Positions 51,488 to 62,291 are shown, numbered from the stretch's first letter. The stretch: 64,000 nucleotides of DNA from an uncultured Celeribacter sp. (GCF_963676475.1 NZ_OY781106.1:1240001-1304000), one strand, 5' to 3'. Numbers and translations: made by a program. Notes: generated from the letters alone by a model not told the origin.

Positions 51488-52863
51488 CAGAAGTAATCAA
51501 TCGACACTTGCAACAGGCGCTCGACCTCGGGGACGTCGCTCTTGAGCGAGAAGATGGTGATCACATCGCCCTCGTCGATGCGGGTTTCGCCGGTCGGTTT
51601 GACGTATTTGCCGCCCTTTGAGATCGCCCCGACCAACACGCCCTCAGGAAAGTCGATGTCGCGGATCGGTTTGCCGGAGATCGGCGAGGTCGAGAGCACC
51701 TGTGCCTCGATCACCTCCGCCTCGCCATCGCCCACCGAATAGACATTGCGCACCCGCCCGTGGCGGATGTGGCGCAGGATCGAGGACACGGTGGTGGCGC
51801 GCGGGTTGATATAGGCGTCGATGTCGAGCGCATTGAGGATCGGCACCAGCGTCGGGTCGTTCACCAGACAGATCGCCATTTTCGCGCCGCGTTGTTTCGC
51901 GCGCACGGCGGCCAGCATGTTGACCTTGTCGTCGTCCGTCACGCAAAGGGCTGCGTCCGCGCGGGTGATGCCCGCTTCGGCCAAAAGCTCCTGATCCAGC
52001 GCATCACCGTTCAAAACAATGGTGCGCTCCAGACTGTCGGCGGCTTTTTCGGCGGTTTTGCGGTTCTTCTCGATGATCTTGGCGCGCACGCGTTCGGTGC
52101 GGGTTTCCAGCGCCTGCGCCACAGCGAGGCCCACATTGCCACCGCCCAGAATGACCACACGGTCCTGTTTGGCGTGGGTCTTGCCGAAAATCTCCAGCGT
52201 TCGGGTCAGGTCGTCGGAATGGGCAAAGACATAGATTTCATCTTTGGCAAAGAGCTGATCATTGGGTTCGGGGGCGAACAACCGCCCCTCGCGGCGCACC
52301 CCAACGACGATGGCCCGGAGCGTCGAAAAGAGATCCGACAGTTCACGCAGGGAGGTGTTGAGCACCGGGCAGTCCTCTTCGAGCAGGATACCCATAAGCT
52401 GTACGCCGCCCGCCAGAAAGGCCTGGGTGTCAAAGGCCGCAGGCGCCGCCAGACGACGAAGCGCGGCCTCGGCCACCTCTTTCTCGGGCGAGATCACCAC
52501 ATCAATCGGCAGGTGATCGCGACGGTAGAGATCGGAGTAGATCGCGGTGAGATAGGACTGTGCCCTGAGACGCGCGATCTTGCGCGGCACGCCGAACACT
52601 GAATGCGCAACCTGACAGGTGACCATGTTCACCTCGTCGGAATAGGTCGCGGCGATCACCATATCGGCGTCCCGCGCCCCCGCTTTCTCCAACACATCCG
52701 GGTAGGAGGCAAAGCCCTCGATGCCCTGCACGTCCAATGTGTCGGTCGCGCGGCGCACCAGCGCCGGGTTGTTGTCCACGACGGTGACGTCGTTTTTCTC
52801 GGAAGAGAGTTGTTTGGCGATCTGCCAGCCGACCTGGCCCGCGCCGCAAATGATGACTTTCAT
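51487..52863 (-). CDS. trkA: Trk system regulatory protein TrkA
   Basis: TrkA is the cytosolic NAD(H)/nucleotide-binding gate of TrkH. The 458-residue protein has two tandem RCK units, with Rossmann motifs at VIICGAGQVGWQIA (N-terminus) and VVILGGGNVGLAVA (about residue 232), each followed by a TrkA-C domain. Start at 52863. In Rhodobacterales the pair commonly follows ntrX as here. Confidence 0.96.
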   Translation of the reverse strand: MKVIICGAGQVGWQIAKQLSSEKNDVTVVDNNPALVRRATDTLDVQGIEGFASYPDVLEKAGARDADMVIAATYSDEVNMVTCQVAHSVFGVPRKIARLRAQSYLTAIYSDLYRRDHLPIDVVISPEKEVAEAALRRLAAPAAFDTQAFLAGGVQLMGILLEEDCPVLNTSLRELSDLFSTLRAIVVGVRREGRLFAPEPNDQLFAKDEIYVFAHSDDLTRTLEIFGKTHAKQDRVVILGGGNVGLAVAQALETRTERVRAKIIEKNRKTAEKAADSLERTIVLNGDALDQELLAEAGITRADAALCVTDDDKVNMLAAVRAKQRGAKMAICLVNDPTLVPILNALDIDAYINPRATTVSSILRHIRHGRVRNVYSVGDGEAEVIEAQVLSTSPISGKPIRDIDFPEGVLVGAISKGGKYVKPTGETRIDEGDVITIFSLKSDVPEVERLLQVSIDYF

Positions 52864-52954
52864 CGCATCACCTTTATTGCTTCGCCCCAGCCTTCGCACT
52901 TAACGGCGAAGGCGTCAACGCGGCTGTCACATCACACGTCGCAAGCACCCGCGC

Positions 52955-54358
52955 TTACTCCGCCTCTTCCGAGACATAGGCCACGCGTCCGCCCTGTTTG
53001 TTGCCGGTCACAACACCCAGAGATTTGAGCTTACGGTGCAGCGCCGAGCGCTCCATGCCCACGAAGGTCGCGGTGCGGGAAATATTGCCGCCAAAGCGGT
53101 TGATCTGGGTCAGAAGGTACTCACGTTCGAACAGCTCGCGCGCCTCGCGCAGAGGCAGCGTCGCAATCGCAGGCGACAGAACCGCCCGCCCGTCGTCTTC
53201 GCGCCCCCCCTCCTCGGACGGCAGCTCAGAGACCTCGATGTCGCCCGTGCTGTCGCCCAGGATCAGCACGCGTTCGATCACATTCTTGAGCTGGCGCACA
53301 TTGCCCGGCCAAGCCATGGTCTGAAGCATCGCGGCGGCATCTTCCGTCAGCGCGCGCTGCGGCAGGCCCTGTTCGCGGTTCAGCTTTTCGATGAAATACG
53401 CCGCCAGTTCCGGGATGTCCTCGCGCCGTTTCTCAAGCGCCGGAACCTCGATCGGCACCACGTTCAGCCGGTGATACAATTCCTCGCGGAAGGTCCCGTT
53501 TGCGATCTCCACCGCCAAATCGCGCGAGGTCGAGGAGATCACCCGCAGATCGACGGAGACCTGCGCCGTGCCGCCCACCCGCGTGAACCTTTGATCGACC
53601 AACACACGCAGGATTTTCGACTGGGTGCCAAGCGGCATATCCGCCACCTCGTCGAAATAGATCACGCCGCCATTGGCCTCTTCCAACAGACCTTTCTCGA
53701 TGCCGCGCTCGGGGCTTTCGCGACCGAAAAGCACCTCTTCCATCCGATCGGGTTCGATATTGGCCGAAGAGACAGAGACAAAAGGCGCGTCGTTGCGGTC
53801 GGACCCCGCATGGATAAACCGCGCCGCCACTTCCTTGCCCACGCCCGCGCCGCCTGTCAGCATGACGCGGCCGTTGGATTTGGTGACTTTCTCGAGATTG
53901 CTCTTGAGCTGTTTGAAAGCCGTCGAGACGCCGATCATCTCAAGGTCGCTCACACCGGACCGCTTGAGCGTCGCGTTTTCACGCCGCAGACGCGAGGTCT
54001 CCATCGCACGGCTGATCACCACCATCAACTGGTCGATGTTGAACGGCTTCTCGATGAAATCGTAGGCGCCCTGTTTGATCGCCGCGACCGCAATCTCGAT
54101 GTTGCCGTGGCCGGAAATGATGATGATCGGCACCTCCGGGTGCTCGCGTTTGACATGTTTGAGAATGTCGATCCCGTCCATCTCACTGTCTTTCAGCCAG
54201 ATGTCGAGGATCATCAGCGACGGCACCGCGTCATCAATCTCTTTCATGCAGTCGTCGGAATTGGCCGCCAGCCGCGTCTCAAAGCCTTCGTCCTGCAAAA
54301 TATCCCCGATCAATTCGCGAATATCGCGCTCATCGTCGACGATCAGAATATCAGACAT
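52955..54358 (-). CDS. ntrX: Nitrogen response regulator NtrX
   Basis: This response regulator is the partner of NtrY. The 467-residue protein has a receiver domain (acidic pocket DDE at 8-10, phospho-Asp in LILDIWLKD at about 53), an AAA+ domain with Walker A TGGAGVGKE and Walker B VIYFDEVADM, and a Fis-type helix-turn-helix near the C-terminus. The sigma-54 contact motif GAFTGA is replaced by a shortened GRESPERGIEKG loop, as is usual for NtrX, so sigma-54 activation is doubtful. Confidence 0.95.
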   Translation of the reverse strand: MSDILIVDDERDIRELIGDILQDEGFETRLAANSDDCMKEIDDAVPSLMILDIWLKDSEMDGIDILKHVKREHPEVPIIIISGHGNIEIAVAAIKQGAYDFIEKPFNIDQLMVVISRAMETSRLRRENATLKRSGVSDLEMIGVSTAFKQLKSNLEKVTKSNGRVMLTGGAGVGKEVAARFIHAGSDRNDAPFVSVSSANIEPDRMEEVLFGRESPERGIEKGLLEEANGGVIYFDEVADMPLGTQSKILRVLVDQRFTRVGGTAQVSVDLRVISSTSRDLAVEIANGTFREELYHRLNVVPIEVPALEKRREDIPELAAYFIEKLNREQGLPQRALTEDAAAMLQTMAWPGNVRQLKNVIERVLILGDSTGDIEVSELPSEEGGREDDGRAVLSPAIATLPLREARELFEREYLLTQINRFGGNISRTATFVGMERSALHRKLKSLGVVTGNKQGGRVAYVSEEAE

Positions 54359-54379
54359 GGTTCACTCCAGACTTCATCA

Positions 54380-56668
54380 TTACACTGCAAGCTCTTGTTT
54401 TTCATTTTCTTTCACCACCTCAACCAAGGCAAGACGAATGGTGGCACAGGCCCCGATCCGCCCCGAGGGATCAATCGGCTCACCATCTGTCAGCATCAGC
54501 GTCCCGCCATGTTCCTCGATGATTTTCTTGACGATCGGCAGGCCCAAACCGGTGCCTTTCTCGCGCGTCGTCACATAGGGTTCGAACAGCCGCGAACGAT
54601 CTTCGGGCAGGCCAATACCATTGTCCATGATCGTCACGACCGCCTCATTTTCCTCGCGCCGCATCGCCACACGAACAGTCGGTTCATAGCCCGCTTGGAA
54701 TCCATTTTCCAACAAGGATTCAATGGCCTCCCCGGCGTTCTTGATCAAATTTGTAAAGGCTTGTCCGATCATCGTCGCATCCACCTCGGCCCAGGCGTGA
54801 TCCGGTTCGATCTCGGCCCGCACCCGCACATCCGGCAGGGCGTTTTGTTGCAACAGCACCGCGCCTTTCACCAGCTCCACCAAATCATGCTCACGGCGCT
54901 CCGGGCTTGGCATCCGGGCGAATTTCGAGAATTCATCCACGATGCGCCGCAAGTCGCCGGTCTGGCGCACGATGACGGAGGTATATTGCTCAAGATCCGC
55001 CCGCGCTTCCTCATCAAGGCCGCGCCCGAATTTGCGCAGGATGCGTTCGGCGGACAATTGAATGGGCGTCAGCGGGTTCTTGATCTCATGCGCGATGCGC
55101 CGCGCCACGTCGCCCCAGGCGGCCAGACGTTGGGCACTCACCAGATCGGTCACATCGTCAAAGGCCACCACATAGCCCTCAAGCCGCCCCTCGACGTCGC
55201 GCCGCGTGGCGATGCGCACCAAAAGGCTTTCCTGCGCGCCGGAGCGAATGAGCCGCAGCTCTTCTTGCGCCACCTCGCGATTGCCCGCGCGCAACACGTC
55301 CAGCAAGGGCCCGAATTCCGGCACCACCACGGCCAGCGCCTCGCCTGTGACATCGCGGTCTCCAAGGCTCAACAGCGCCTGCGCCGAGCGGTTCAAAAGC
55401 GTCACACGGCCTTCCGCATCCAGCCCCACGACCCCCGCCGTCACCGACGACAACACGGAATCGAACAGTCGGCGGCGCTGGTCGATCTGTTCGTTGCGCT
55501 CCAAGAGCTCGTCGCGTTGCAGTTTCACTTGCCCGGTCATCTGGTTGAACACCCGACCCAGCGTGGCGATTTCGTCCTGGCCCTCTTCCTCGGGCACACG
55601 GACAGACAAATCGCCCTCGCCCACCTTCTGCGCCGCGCCCGCAAGCCGCCCTATGGGCCGCGCGAGGCGTTCGGCGAACCAGAGGCCCAGCCATGTGGCC
55701 GCGAGGATCAGGATCAGCGCAAAACCGATGTACAAGAGCCCGAATTCGAACAGCAGCCGCCCGCGGTCGCTTTCGAGCTGGTTATAAAGCGCAATGCTGT
55801 CCTGCGTCTCGTCCAAGAGGTTAAGGATTTTGCCGTCCACATCGCGGGTCACATAGAGATAGCGATCTGAGAACCCGGCCAGACGCTGAAGCGCGCGGGA
55901 TTCGTTGCGGTCCCAATCGTCAATCAACACCAATTCGCCGCTCTCGGCGCGGGCCAGATCGGATTCGGATGGCTGTTCATAATCAAAGAGATAGGAGCGA
56001 TCTCCGCGGGCTTTGATGTCGCCCGCCCGGTCGATCACATAGGCTTCACGCAGGCCGCGCTGAATGAGGCCCTGCCCCTGATTAAGCACCTGACGGAGCG
56101 CCCCATCGGGCAGGATCGTCACCTGACGGCGGCGGTCGATGATGAAATTCGCAAGCGCTCGGGTGTCCTCGGAGAGGCCATCGTGGTGCTCGTCCTCATA
56201 GGCTTTCGCAGCCTCCATCGACGAGCCGACCACATTGCGCACCCGATCAGAAAACCAGCCTTCGAGGCCGAAATTCACCGTCACCACAGCGAAAATCGCC
56301 ACCATGACGGTCGGGATCAGCGCCAAAAGCACGAAGGCGCCGGAAAGCCGAAGGTGCAATCGCGAGCCTTCGGAATGCGCCCGCCGCGCGGCGATAACGC
56401 GCGCAATGCGTTGCGCCACCAGCCCCGCAACCAGAATCACATAGACCACATCGGCCAAAAGCACCGAGCGCAGCACGGTCGAGGCCGGGCCATGGTCCAA
56501 AGGCCCCAAGACGAGGAAAGTCAGAATCGCCAGAACCGGGCCAAGCACGAACACCGCGAGCGTCGCGACATTCTGCAACCGGCGTTGACGCCTGAGCCGC
56601 GTCAACCGCTGCCAGCTTTGCCGTCCGATCCGTTGTGCCAGGGCTTTATCCGCCAGCGTTTTGGCCAC
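54380..56668 (-). CDS. ntrY: Nitrogen sensor histidine kinase NtrY
   Basis: NtrY is a membrane sensor that phosphorylates NtrX and is linked to nitrogen and redox control. It has four membrane segments, an extracytoplasmic region (about residues 140-280), HAMP, a PAS-like domain, the HisKA box AHEIKNPLTPIQ, and HATPase motifs LIKNAGEAI, DNGIGLP and GTGLGLPIVKKI. I choose GTG at 56668 (762 aa), which has GAGG 6 nt upstream and fits family length. A GTG at 56755 is possible. It starts about 160 nt after the ntrC stop. Confidence 0.93.
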   Translation of the reverse strand: MAKTLADKALAQRIGRQSWQRLTRLRRQRRLQNVATLAVFVLGPVLAILTFLVLGPLDHGPASTVLRSVLLADVVYVILVAGLVAQRIARVIAARRAHSEGSRLHLRLSGAFVLLALIPTVMVAIFAVVTVNFGLEGWFSDRVRNVVGSSMEAAKAYEDEHHDGLSEDTRALANFIIDRRRQVTILPDGALRQVLNQGQGLIQRGLREAYVIDRAGDIKARGDRSYLFDYEQPSESDLARAESGELVLIDDWDRNESRALQRLAGFSDRYLYVTRDVDGKILNLLDETQDSIALYNQLESDRGRLLFEFGLLYIGFALILILAATWLGLWFAERLARPIGRLAGAAQKVGEGDLSVRVPEEEGQDEIATLGRVFNQMTGQVKLQRDELLERNEQIDQRRRLFDSVLSSVTAGVVGLDAEGRVTLLNRSAQALLSLGDRDVTGEALAVVVPEFGPLLDVLRAGNREVAQEELRLIRSGAQESLLVRIATRRDVEGRLEGYVVAFDDVTDLVSAQRLAAWGDVARRIAHEIKNPLTPIQLSAERILRKFGRGLDEEARADLEQYTSVIVRQTGDLRRIVDEFSKFARMPSPERREHDLVELVKGAVLLQQNALPDVRVRAEIEPDHAWAEVDATMIGQAFTNLIKNAGEAIESLLENGFQAGYEPTVRVAMRREENEAVVTIMDNGIGLPEDRSRLFEPYVTTREKGTGLGLPIVKKIIEEHGGTLMLTDGEPIDPSGRIGACATIRLALVEVVKENEKQELAV

Positions 56669-56825
56669 GTCGCGCCTCGTCTTTATTCTGCTCTTGGTCC
56701 TGCCCTCTCGCGCGGGATGGATCAAGACCATAACCAAGACGCAAAGCACGGACACCCGTTGTAATCCGGTCGCAACTGCGTGCTTTCCGCATCACTGCGC
56801 CCAAATCACCACGGATGTGGCCTTT

Positions 56826-58202
56826 TTACATCAACTTGCGGCGGCGTGTCACCTGAATATCGAGATCATTGATCTTTTTACGCAAGGTATTGCGGTTGAT
56901 GCCAAGCAGATCGGCACATTTGGCCTGATTGCCGCCGACGGCATCGAGCGCGATTTCGATCAAAGGCTGCTCAACTTCTTTCAAAATCCGCTGATAAAGC
57001 CCCGGTGGCGGTAGAACACCGCCATGCAGGTCGAAATAGCGGCGCAGGTGTTTCGCCACGGAAGACGACAGTTTTTCGCCCTCGGAGCCGCCCTGCAGCG
57101 GTTCCATCGCCGGTTGGTTGCCCAAGACGGTTTCCACCTCGATCCGGGTGATTTCCTCTTCGGGAGAGGTCACGATCAACCGGCGGATGGTGTTTTCCAA
57201 CTGACGCACATTGCCCGGCCAGCTGTAGGCGCGCACCAGCTCCATCGCCTCATGAGAGAAGCGGCGCGCGGACAGGCCATCACGTTCGGCTTTCGACAGG
57301 AAGAACTCCGCCAAAAGCGGGATGTCATCGACGCGTTCACGCAGCGAGGGCACGGAAATCGTCACGCCGCCCAGACGGTAAAACAGGTCCTGACGGAAGG
57401 CGCCGCTTTCCATTTTTGCGGCCAGATTGGCCTGGGAACTGGCCATGATGCGCGGGCCGCTGTCGGTGAAACTGTCGAGCATCCGCACGATGCGGGCCTG
57501 GGCCTCCTCGTCGAGATCGCCAACCTCATCGAACAGGATCGAGCCGTTCTTGGCCTTGGAAATCACCGCGGCCGGGCCTTCCATCGTCGCCAGATCGGCG
57601 GCAGAGACCACCACGAAGGGCAATGTGCGACGGTCGGAGAAATCATGGATCGCCCGCGCAATCAGGGACTTACCCGTGCCGCTCTCGCCGGTGATCAGCA
57701 CCGGAAGATCGGTGTTCATCACGCGGGCGACAAGGCGATACAGCGTCTGCATCGCAGGCGTGCGGCCCACCAGCGGCAGGTCCTCTTTCGGCCCCTCGGA
57801 GGGCGCTTTGGCATTCGACGGCGCCGGATTGGCGCGGCGTTTGACCTCCAAGGCTTTGGCGGCGCGTTTCATCAGATCGGGCAGATCGAAAGGTTTCGGC
57901 AGGTAATCGAAGGCCTCGGCTTCCGCCGCCTGAATCGCCGTCATGATGGTGTTTTGCGCCGAGATCACGATGACCGGAAGACCGGGCCGCAGCTCCGCGA
58001 TTTTCGGCAACGCCTCCAACCCATTGCCATCGGGCATCATCACGTCGGAGATCACCAGATCGCCCTTCCCCTCCTCGACCCATCGCATCAGGGTGACCAG
58101 AGACGAGGTCGCGTGGACCTTGCATCCGGCGCGGGTCAGCGCCTGGGTCAGAACGGTGCGGATCGTGCGGTCGTCATCAGCGACGAGGATCGTGCCATCC
58201 AT
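56826..58202 (-). CDS. ntrC: Nitrogen regulator NtrC, GAFTGA-less
   Basis: NtrC is phosphorylated by NtrB and turns on nitrogen-assimilation genes. The 458-residue protein has a receiver (DDD at 9-11, phospho-Asp in [10 protein letters not shown] at about 54), an AAA+ domain with Walker [10 protein letters not shown] and Walker [10 protein letters not shown], and a C-terminal Fis-type DNA-binding helix ([20 protein letters not shown]). The GAFTGA loop that binds sigma-54 is absent. This is the condition described for Rhodobacter capsulatus NtrC, which works with the housekeeping sigma factor. Confidence 0.95.
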   Translation of the reverse strand: MDGTILVADDDRTIRTVLTQALTRAGCKVHATSSLVTLMRWVEEGKGDLVISDVMMPDGNGLEALPKIAELRPGLPVIVISAQNTIMTAIQAAEAEAFDYLPKPFDLPDLMKRAAKALEVKRRANPAPSNAKAPSEGPKEDLPLVGRTPAMQTLYRLVARVMNTDLPVLITGESGTGKSLIARAIHDFSDRRTLPFVVVSAADLATMEGPAAVISKAKNGSILFDEVGDLDEEAQARIVRMLDSFTDSGPRIMASSQANLAAKMESGAFRQDLFYRLGGVTISVPSLRERVDDIPLLAEFFLSKAERDGLSARRFSHEAMELVRAYSWPGNVRQLENTIRRLIVTSPEEEITRIEVETVLGNQPAMEPLQGGSEGEKLSSSVAKHLRRYFDLHGGVLPPPGLYQRILKEVEQPLIEIALDAVGGNQAKCADLLGINRNTLRKKINDLDIQVTRRRKLM

Positions 58203-58320
58203 GTTTTTCTCTCCTTGTCAGTTCCGCAACAGGACCGAGGCTGTCCCCTGTCCGTCGCGCATCCCCTTTTTAACGGGGTTCTTCACAGTTTTATTACACA
58301 TCATGCCCAGATCATCGCAC

Positions 58321-59403
58321 TCACGTCGAGGATGTTGCATCGCGGGGTGCAACCGGGAGCGAAATTCGGAACACGGTCTTGCCCGGCGTCGAGTCGACCG
58401 AAATCCAACCCTCGTGGTCCGAGATGATCTTGGACACCAACGCGAGGCCCAACCCCGTGCCGTTCTCGCGGCCCGACACGAAGGGTTCGAAAATATCCGC
58501 GGCGATCTCCGGCGGAAGGCCGGGGCCGTCGTCGATGATCTCGACCTGAAGCGGCAGCGCGCCGCCGGTGCCGTCCTTGCGCCGCAGCCGCAGCGACAGG
58601 TCGTAAAAGGTGCGCAGCCGGATCACCCCGCCCTCTTTGCCGGCGGCCTCGGAGGCGTTCTTGATCAGGTTCAGGAAGACCTGCAAAAGCTGATCGCCAT
58701 CGACAAAAGTGGGCGGCAGCGAGGGATCGAATTCCTCGATGAATTTCATATTCGCGCCATAGGACAGCTCGGCAGATTTGCGGGCGCGGTCCAAAAGGTC
58801 GTGAATGTTGATCGCGCGTTTCGCGGGCGGGCGCAGGTTGCCGAATTGTTCGACCTGCTCCAAAAGCGCCACGATCCGGCGGCTTTCGGCGACGATCAGA
58901 TCGGTCAGTTCCAAATCCTCCGGGCTGAGGCTCATCGAAAGCAATTGCGCCGCGCCCGTGATGCCCGCCAGCGGGTTCTTGATCTCATGCGCCAGCATTT
59001 CCGCCATGCCGATCGCCGAGCGCGCAGAGGTTTTCACCTGATGCGCGCGCCCCAGCCGGTCGGCGATCTGGCGCGGCTCCATCAACAGGATCAGCCAGTT
59101 GTCCATGCCCTGCAAAGGCGCGATCTGGATGTTGCACTGCACGGGCGCCGCATTGCCGCCCGAGACATCGACATTGTTGATAAACAAAGGCGAATCGTCA
59201 CGACGCACCCGTGCAAAGGCCTCTTCTAGCGGCGCATCAATGGCGAGTTTGTCGAACACCGGCACCCCCATCAGGGTGCGCGCGGAGGCGTTCAAAAACA
59301 GCTCCGCCGAGGAATTCACCTCATTGATCAGATTTTCCGCGTCGATCATCACCGCAGGCACTGGCAGTGAAGGCCAGAGCATATCGAACCGCGCATCTGT
59401 CAT
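58321..59403 (-). CDS. ntrB: Nitrogen regulation histidine kinase NtrB
   Basis: This cytosolic kinase/phosphatase for NtrC is normally controlled by PII protein. The 360-residue protein has an N-terminal PAS-like domain (about 1-110), the H box LAHEIKNPLAGITGAAQ, and N, G1 and G2 boxes (NLIKNASEAA, IDDGPGLP, GTGLGLALVSKI). The ATG overlaps the dusB stop as ATGA. Confidence 0.95.
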   Translation of the reverse strand: MTDARFDMLWPSLPVPAVMIDAENLINEVNSSAELFLNASARTLMGVPVFDKLAIDAPLEEAFARVRRDDSPLFINNVDVSGGNAAPVQCNIQIAPLQGMDNWLILLMEPRQIADRLGRAHQVKTSARSAIGMAEMLAHEIKNPLAGITGAAQLLSMSLSPEDLELTDLIVAESRRIVALLEQVEQFGNLRPPAKRAINIHDLLDRARKSAELSYGANMKFIEEFDPSLPPTFVDGDQLLQVFLNLIKNASEAAGKEGGVIRLRTFYDLSLRLRRKDGTGGALPLQVEIIDDGPGLPPEIAADIFEPFVSGRENGTGLGLALVSKIISDHEGWISVDSTPGKTVFRISLPVAPRDATSST

Positions 59404-60407
59404 GCGGCACATCCTTCCGTATCGGATTCTGTCTCAGTAAAATCTCCGCTGAGCGCATCCGGCAAAAGCGTCAGCACCCCTGCGGGCGTCTTCTCGGTCA
59501 GCACACGCTTGCGCAGCGCCGCGGGCGTGCCTGCGGTCTCCATGTACCAGCCCAGATGTTTGCGCATCACGCGCCCGCCCAGGTCCGTGCCATAGAAGGC
59601 AACACCGGCCTCATAATGTCCGGCGACCATATCGGCGAAATCCTTGCCCTCGGGACGCGCGGGCAGAGGCGCGCCCGTGAGGTTTGCCGCCACCTGCGCC
59701 AGAACCCAGGGCTGGCCTTGCGCACCGCGCCCGATCATCACCCCATCGGCGCCCGATTGCGTGAGCGCCTCTTGCGCGGTCTCCGGCGAGGTGATGTCGC
59801 CATTGGCGATTACCGGGATCGACACCGCCTCTTTCACCGCACGGATCGCCGCCCAATCGGCGCGCCCCTTGTAGAACTGGCACCGCGTGCGGCCATGGAT
59901 GGTGATCATCTGAATGCCCGCGTCTTCGGCGCGTTTCGCAAGCTCCGGCGCGTTCAACAGCGCATCGTCCCAGCCCAGCCGGGTTTTCAGCGTCACCGGC
60001 ACATCGACCGCCGCCACCACCGCCTCAATAAGCGTCAAGGCATGGTCAAGATCGCGCATCAGGGCCGAACCGGAATAGCCGGAGACCACCTTTTTCGCGG
60101 GGCACCCCATATTGATGTCGATGATCCGCGCACCGCTGTCTTCGGCGATCTTCGCGGCCAAGCCCATAGGCTCTGCCTCACGGCCCGCAAGCTGCACGGC
60201 GGTGTTCTCAATACCAAACCCCAGTTCCGCCTTTTCGCGGGTGCCGGGCCGGGCGTTGATCATGTCATGCGAAGCGACCATCTCGGACACAACAAGCCCC
60301 GCTCCAAAGCTGGAAACCAGCGTGCGGAACGGCAGATCGGTGATGCCGGCCATAGGGGCCAGAAACACGGGAGGGTCCAGTGTGAGTTGCGCCAAACGAA
60401 CGGGCAA
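59400..60407 (-). CDS. dusB: tRNA-dihydrouridine synthase (NifR3/DusB)
   Basis: This FMN enzyme reduces specific uridines in the tRNA D loop. VFLAPMAGITDLPFR, the DINMGCPAKKVV active-site Cys region, MITIHGRTRCQFYKG and VIANGDI are family signatures. TTG at 60407 is taken as start (335 aa) because AAGGA lies about 9 nt upstream and the protein then begins MPVRLAQL as in relatives. The nifR3-ntrB-ntrC order is classical for Rhodobacter relatives. Confidence 0.94.
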   Translation of the reverse strand: MPVRLAQLTLDPPVFLAPMAGITDLPFRTLVSSFGAGLVVSEMVASHDMINARPGTREKAELGFGIENTAVQLAGREAEPMGLAAKIAEDSGARIIDINMGCPAKKVVSGYSGSALMRDLDHALTLIEAVVAAVDVPVTLKTRLGWDDALLNAPELAKRAEDAGIQMITIHGRTRCQFYKGRADWAAIRAVKEAVSIPVIANGDITSPETAQEALTQSGADGVMIGRGAQGQPWVLAQVAANLTGAPLPARPEGKDFADMVAGHYEAGVAFYGTDLGGRVMRKHLGWYMETAGTPAALRKRVLTEKTPAGVLTLLPDALSGDFTETESDTEGCAA

Positions 60408-60586
60408 GCGATTAATCCTTAAGCATTTCGACCAGAGGTAGCGCCCAAAGATGCGAGTCGCAAAGGGTCGCGCGGGACTTTCGAGCAAAAAAAGAGCGAA
60501 AAACGACAATCGCACAAAGTTTAATCAGTCAAACAGTCAAAAACAGCGCATTGCAAGGGCGCGCGCCAACGCTTATCCCAAGTCGC

Positions 60587-61768
60587 ATGACAAAAACTGC
60601 CGTCATCATCGTTGCCGCCGGACGCGGCACCCGCGCGGGCGGGACACTGCCGAAGCAATGGCAGATGCTCGGGGGCGCTGAGGTGTCCATGCGGGTGATC
60701 GACCACACCGTCGCGCGGTTTCGGACGCAGGCCGATCAAATCGTCGTGGTGCATCACCCGGACGATCTGGACCTCACGCAAAGCCTTGAAAACGTGACAC
60801 TTGTGCCCGGCGGCGCGACACGTGCGGAGTCGGTGCGAGCAGGGCTTGAGGCTCTCGTCGGTCTGAGGATCGACAAGGTTCTGATCCATGACGCGGCGCG
60901 CGCCTTGGTGCCGGATGCCGTGATCGAAGGTGTGAAAAACGCCCTCACCCACCACCAAGGCGCCGCCCCGGCGCTTGCAGTGACGGATGCGCTTTGGCGG
61001 GGGGCGCTCTCTCAGGATGCCTCCGAAACGGGCAATTTCGTGGAGGGCACGCAGGATCGCAGCGGTTTGTTTCGCGCGCAGACGCCGCAGGGCTTCGATT
61101 TCGAGGCGATTCTGGCCGCGCATAGAGCGTATCAGGGCGACGCCGCCGACGATGTCGAAGTGGCGCGCGCAGCCGGCCTCAAAGTGGCGATCACGCGCGG
61201 CGCGGAAGAGAATTTCAAAATCACCCACCCGGAGGATTTCGCCCGGGCGGAGGCGCTTTTGCGCCAGCAGGAACAGGAGACGACACAGATGGATATGCGA
61301 GTTGGCAACGGCTACGACGTGCACCGGTTTGGAGAGGGCGATCACGTCTGGCTCTGCGGCGTCAAAGTCCCGCATGGCCGCAGTCTTCAGGGCCATTCCG
61401 ACGCCGATGTCGGCATGCATGCCTTGACCGATGCGATTTACGGCGCTCTTGCGCGCGGCGACATCGGCCAGCATTTCCCCCCCTCTGACCCGCAATGGAA
61501 AGGCGCCGAGAGCCATATTTTCCTGCGCCATGCCATCGGATTGGCGCGCGAAATGGGCTATGAGCTGATGAATTGCGACGTGACACTCGTTTGTGAGCGC
61601 CCCAAGGTGGGGCCGCATGCTCAGGCCATGCGCAAAGCACTTGCCGAGATCATGGGCGTCGATGTCGAGACCGTTTCGGTCAAGGCAACCACCTCTGAGC
61701 GGCTGGGCTTTACCGGGCGCGAGGAAGGCATCGCGTCGCTGGCCACCGCCGCCCTGATCCGCCGCTAA
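60587..61768 (+). CDS. ispDF: Bifunctional IspD/IspF isoprenoid synthesis enzyme
   Basis: This fusion carries two MEP-pathway steps. Residues 1-225 are IspD ([15 protein letters not shown] and the DAARALVP region), which makes CDP-methylerythritol. Residues from about 233 are IspF ([51 protein letters not shown]), which makes the cyclodiphosphate. The alpha-proteobacterial fusion is well known. Start at 60587 (MTKTAVIIV). Confidence 0.96.
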   Translation: MTKTAVIIVAAGRGTRAGGTLPKQWQMLGGAEVSMRVIDHTVARFRTQADQIVVVHHPDDLDLTQSLENVTLVPGGATRAESVRAGLEALVGLRIDKVLIHDAARALVPDAVIEGVKNALTHHQGAAPALAVTDALWRGALSQDASETGNFVEGTQDRSGLFRAQTPQGFDFEAILAAHRAYQGDAADDVEVARAAGLKVAITRGAEENFKITHPEDFARAEALLRQQEQETTQMDMRVGNGYDVHRFGEGDHVWLCGVKVPHGRSLQGHSDADVGMHALTDAIYGALARGDIGQHFPPSDPQWKGAESHIFLRHAIGLAREMGYELMNCDVTLVCERPKVGPHAQAMRKALAEIMGVDVETVSVKATTSERLGFTGREEGIASLATAALIRR

Positions 61769-61790
61769 TCTGACCCCGAAGGAGAGAGAC

Positions 61791-62291
61791 ATGAACCCTT
61801 TCGCCGAAATCATCGCGACCATGGCCCGAGTCGGATATATGCGCCCTGGCCCCGGCACCTGGGGTTCGGCGGCCGCTGTGCCTTTGTTCTGGATTTTGCA
61901 TGAAACACTGGGCGTTCCGGGCGTCTTGATCGGCACCGTCGTGATGTTCATCGCGGGGCTTTGGGCCACGGGCGAAATGACCCGCGGGATGGACAATCAC
62001 GACCCTTCCGAGATTGTCATCGACGAATTGGTCGGCATGTGGATCGCGCTTATTCCAGTCTCTATCGGCTCGGCCATGGCCGGCGCGCCCTCGACCGCGC
62101 TTTGGCCCGCCTGGCCCACGGCGTTCATCGCATTCCGCCTCTTCGACATCTGGAAACCCGGCCCCATCGGCTGGGCCGACCGGCGCGGCGATGCTTTGGG
62201 GGTGATGCTGGATGATGTGATCGCGGGTGTGTTTGCGGCCATTGTCGTGGTGGTCATGGCAGGGCTCTATCATGGGGTCCTGATGCGATGA
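61791..62291 (+). CDS. pgpA: Phosphatidylglycerophosphatase A
   Basis: The 166-residue membrane phosphatase makes phosphatidylglycerol. GYMRPGPGTWGS at the N-terminus, IVIDELVGMW (metal-binding acidic motif) and FDIWKPGPIGWADRR are hallmarks; three to four membrane segments. It overlaps the next gene by ATGA. Confidence 0.94.
   Translation: MNPFAEIIATMARVGYMRPGPGTWGSAAAVPLFWILHETLGVPGVLIGTVVMFIAGLWATGEMTRGMDNHDPSEIVIDELVGMWIALIPVSIGSAMAGAPSTALWPAWPTAFIAFRLFDIWKPGPIGWADRRGDALGVMLDDVIAGVFAAIVVVVMAGLYHGVLMR

Noticed and set aside
53036..55870. 944-codon open frame on the plus strand
   Set aside because: It is antisense to ntrX and ntrY, its translation is His/Gln/Arg-rich low-complexity text, and it has no family motif. 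High GC makes such antisense frames common here.
57024..58427. 467-codon plus-strand frame
   Set aside because: It is antisense to ntrC, whose motifs are unmistakable on the other strand.
60521..61996. 491-codon minus-strand frame
   Set aside because: It is antisense to ispDF and shows no recognisable protein family.
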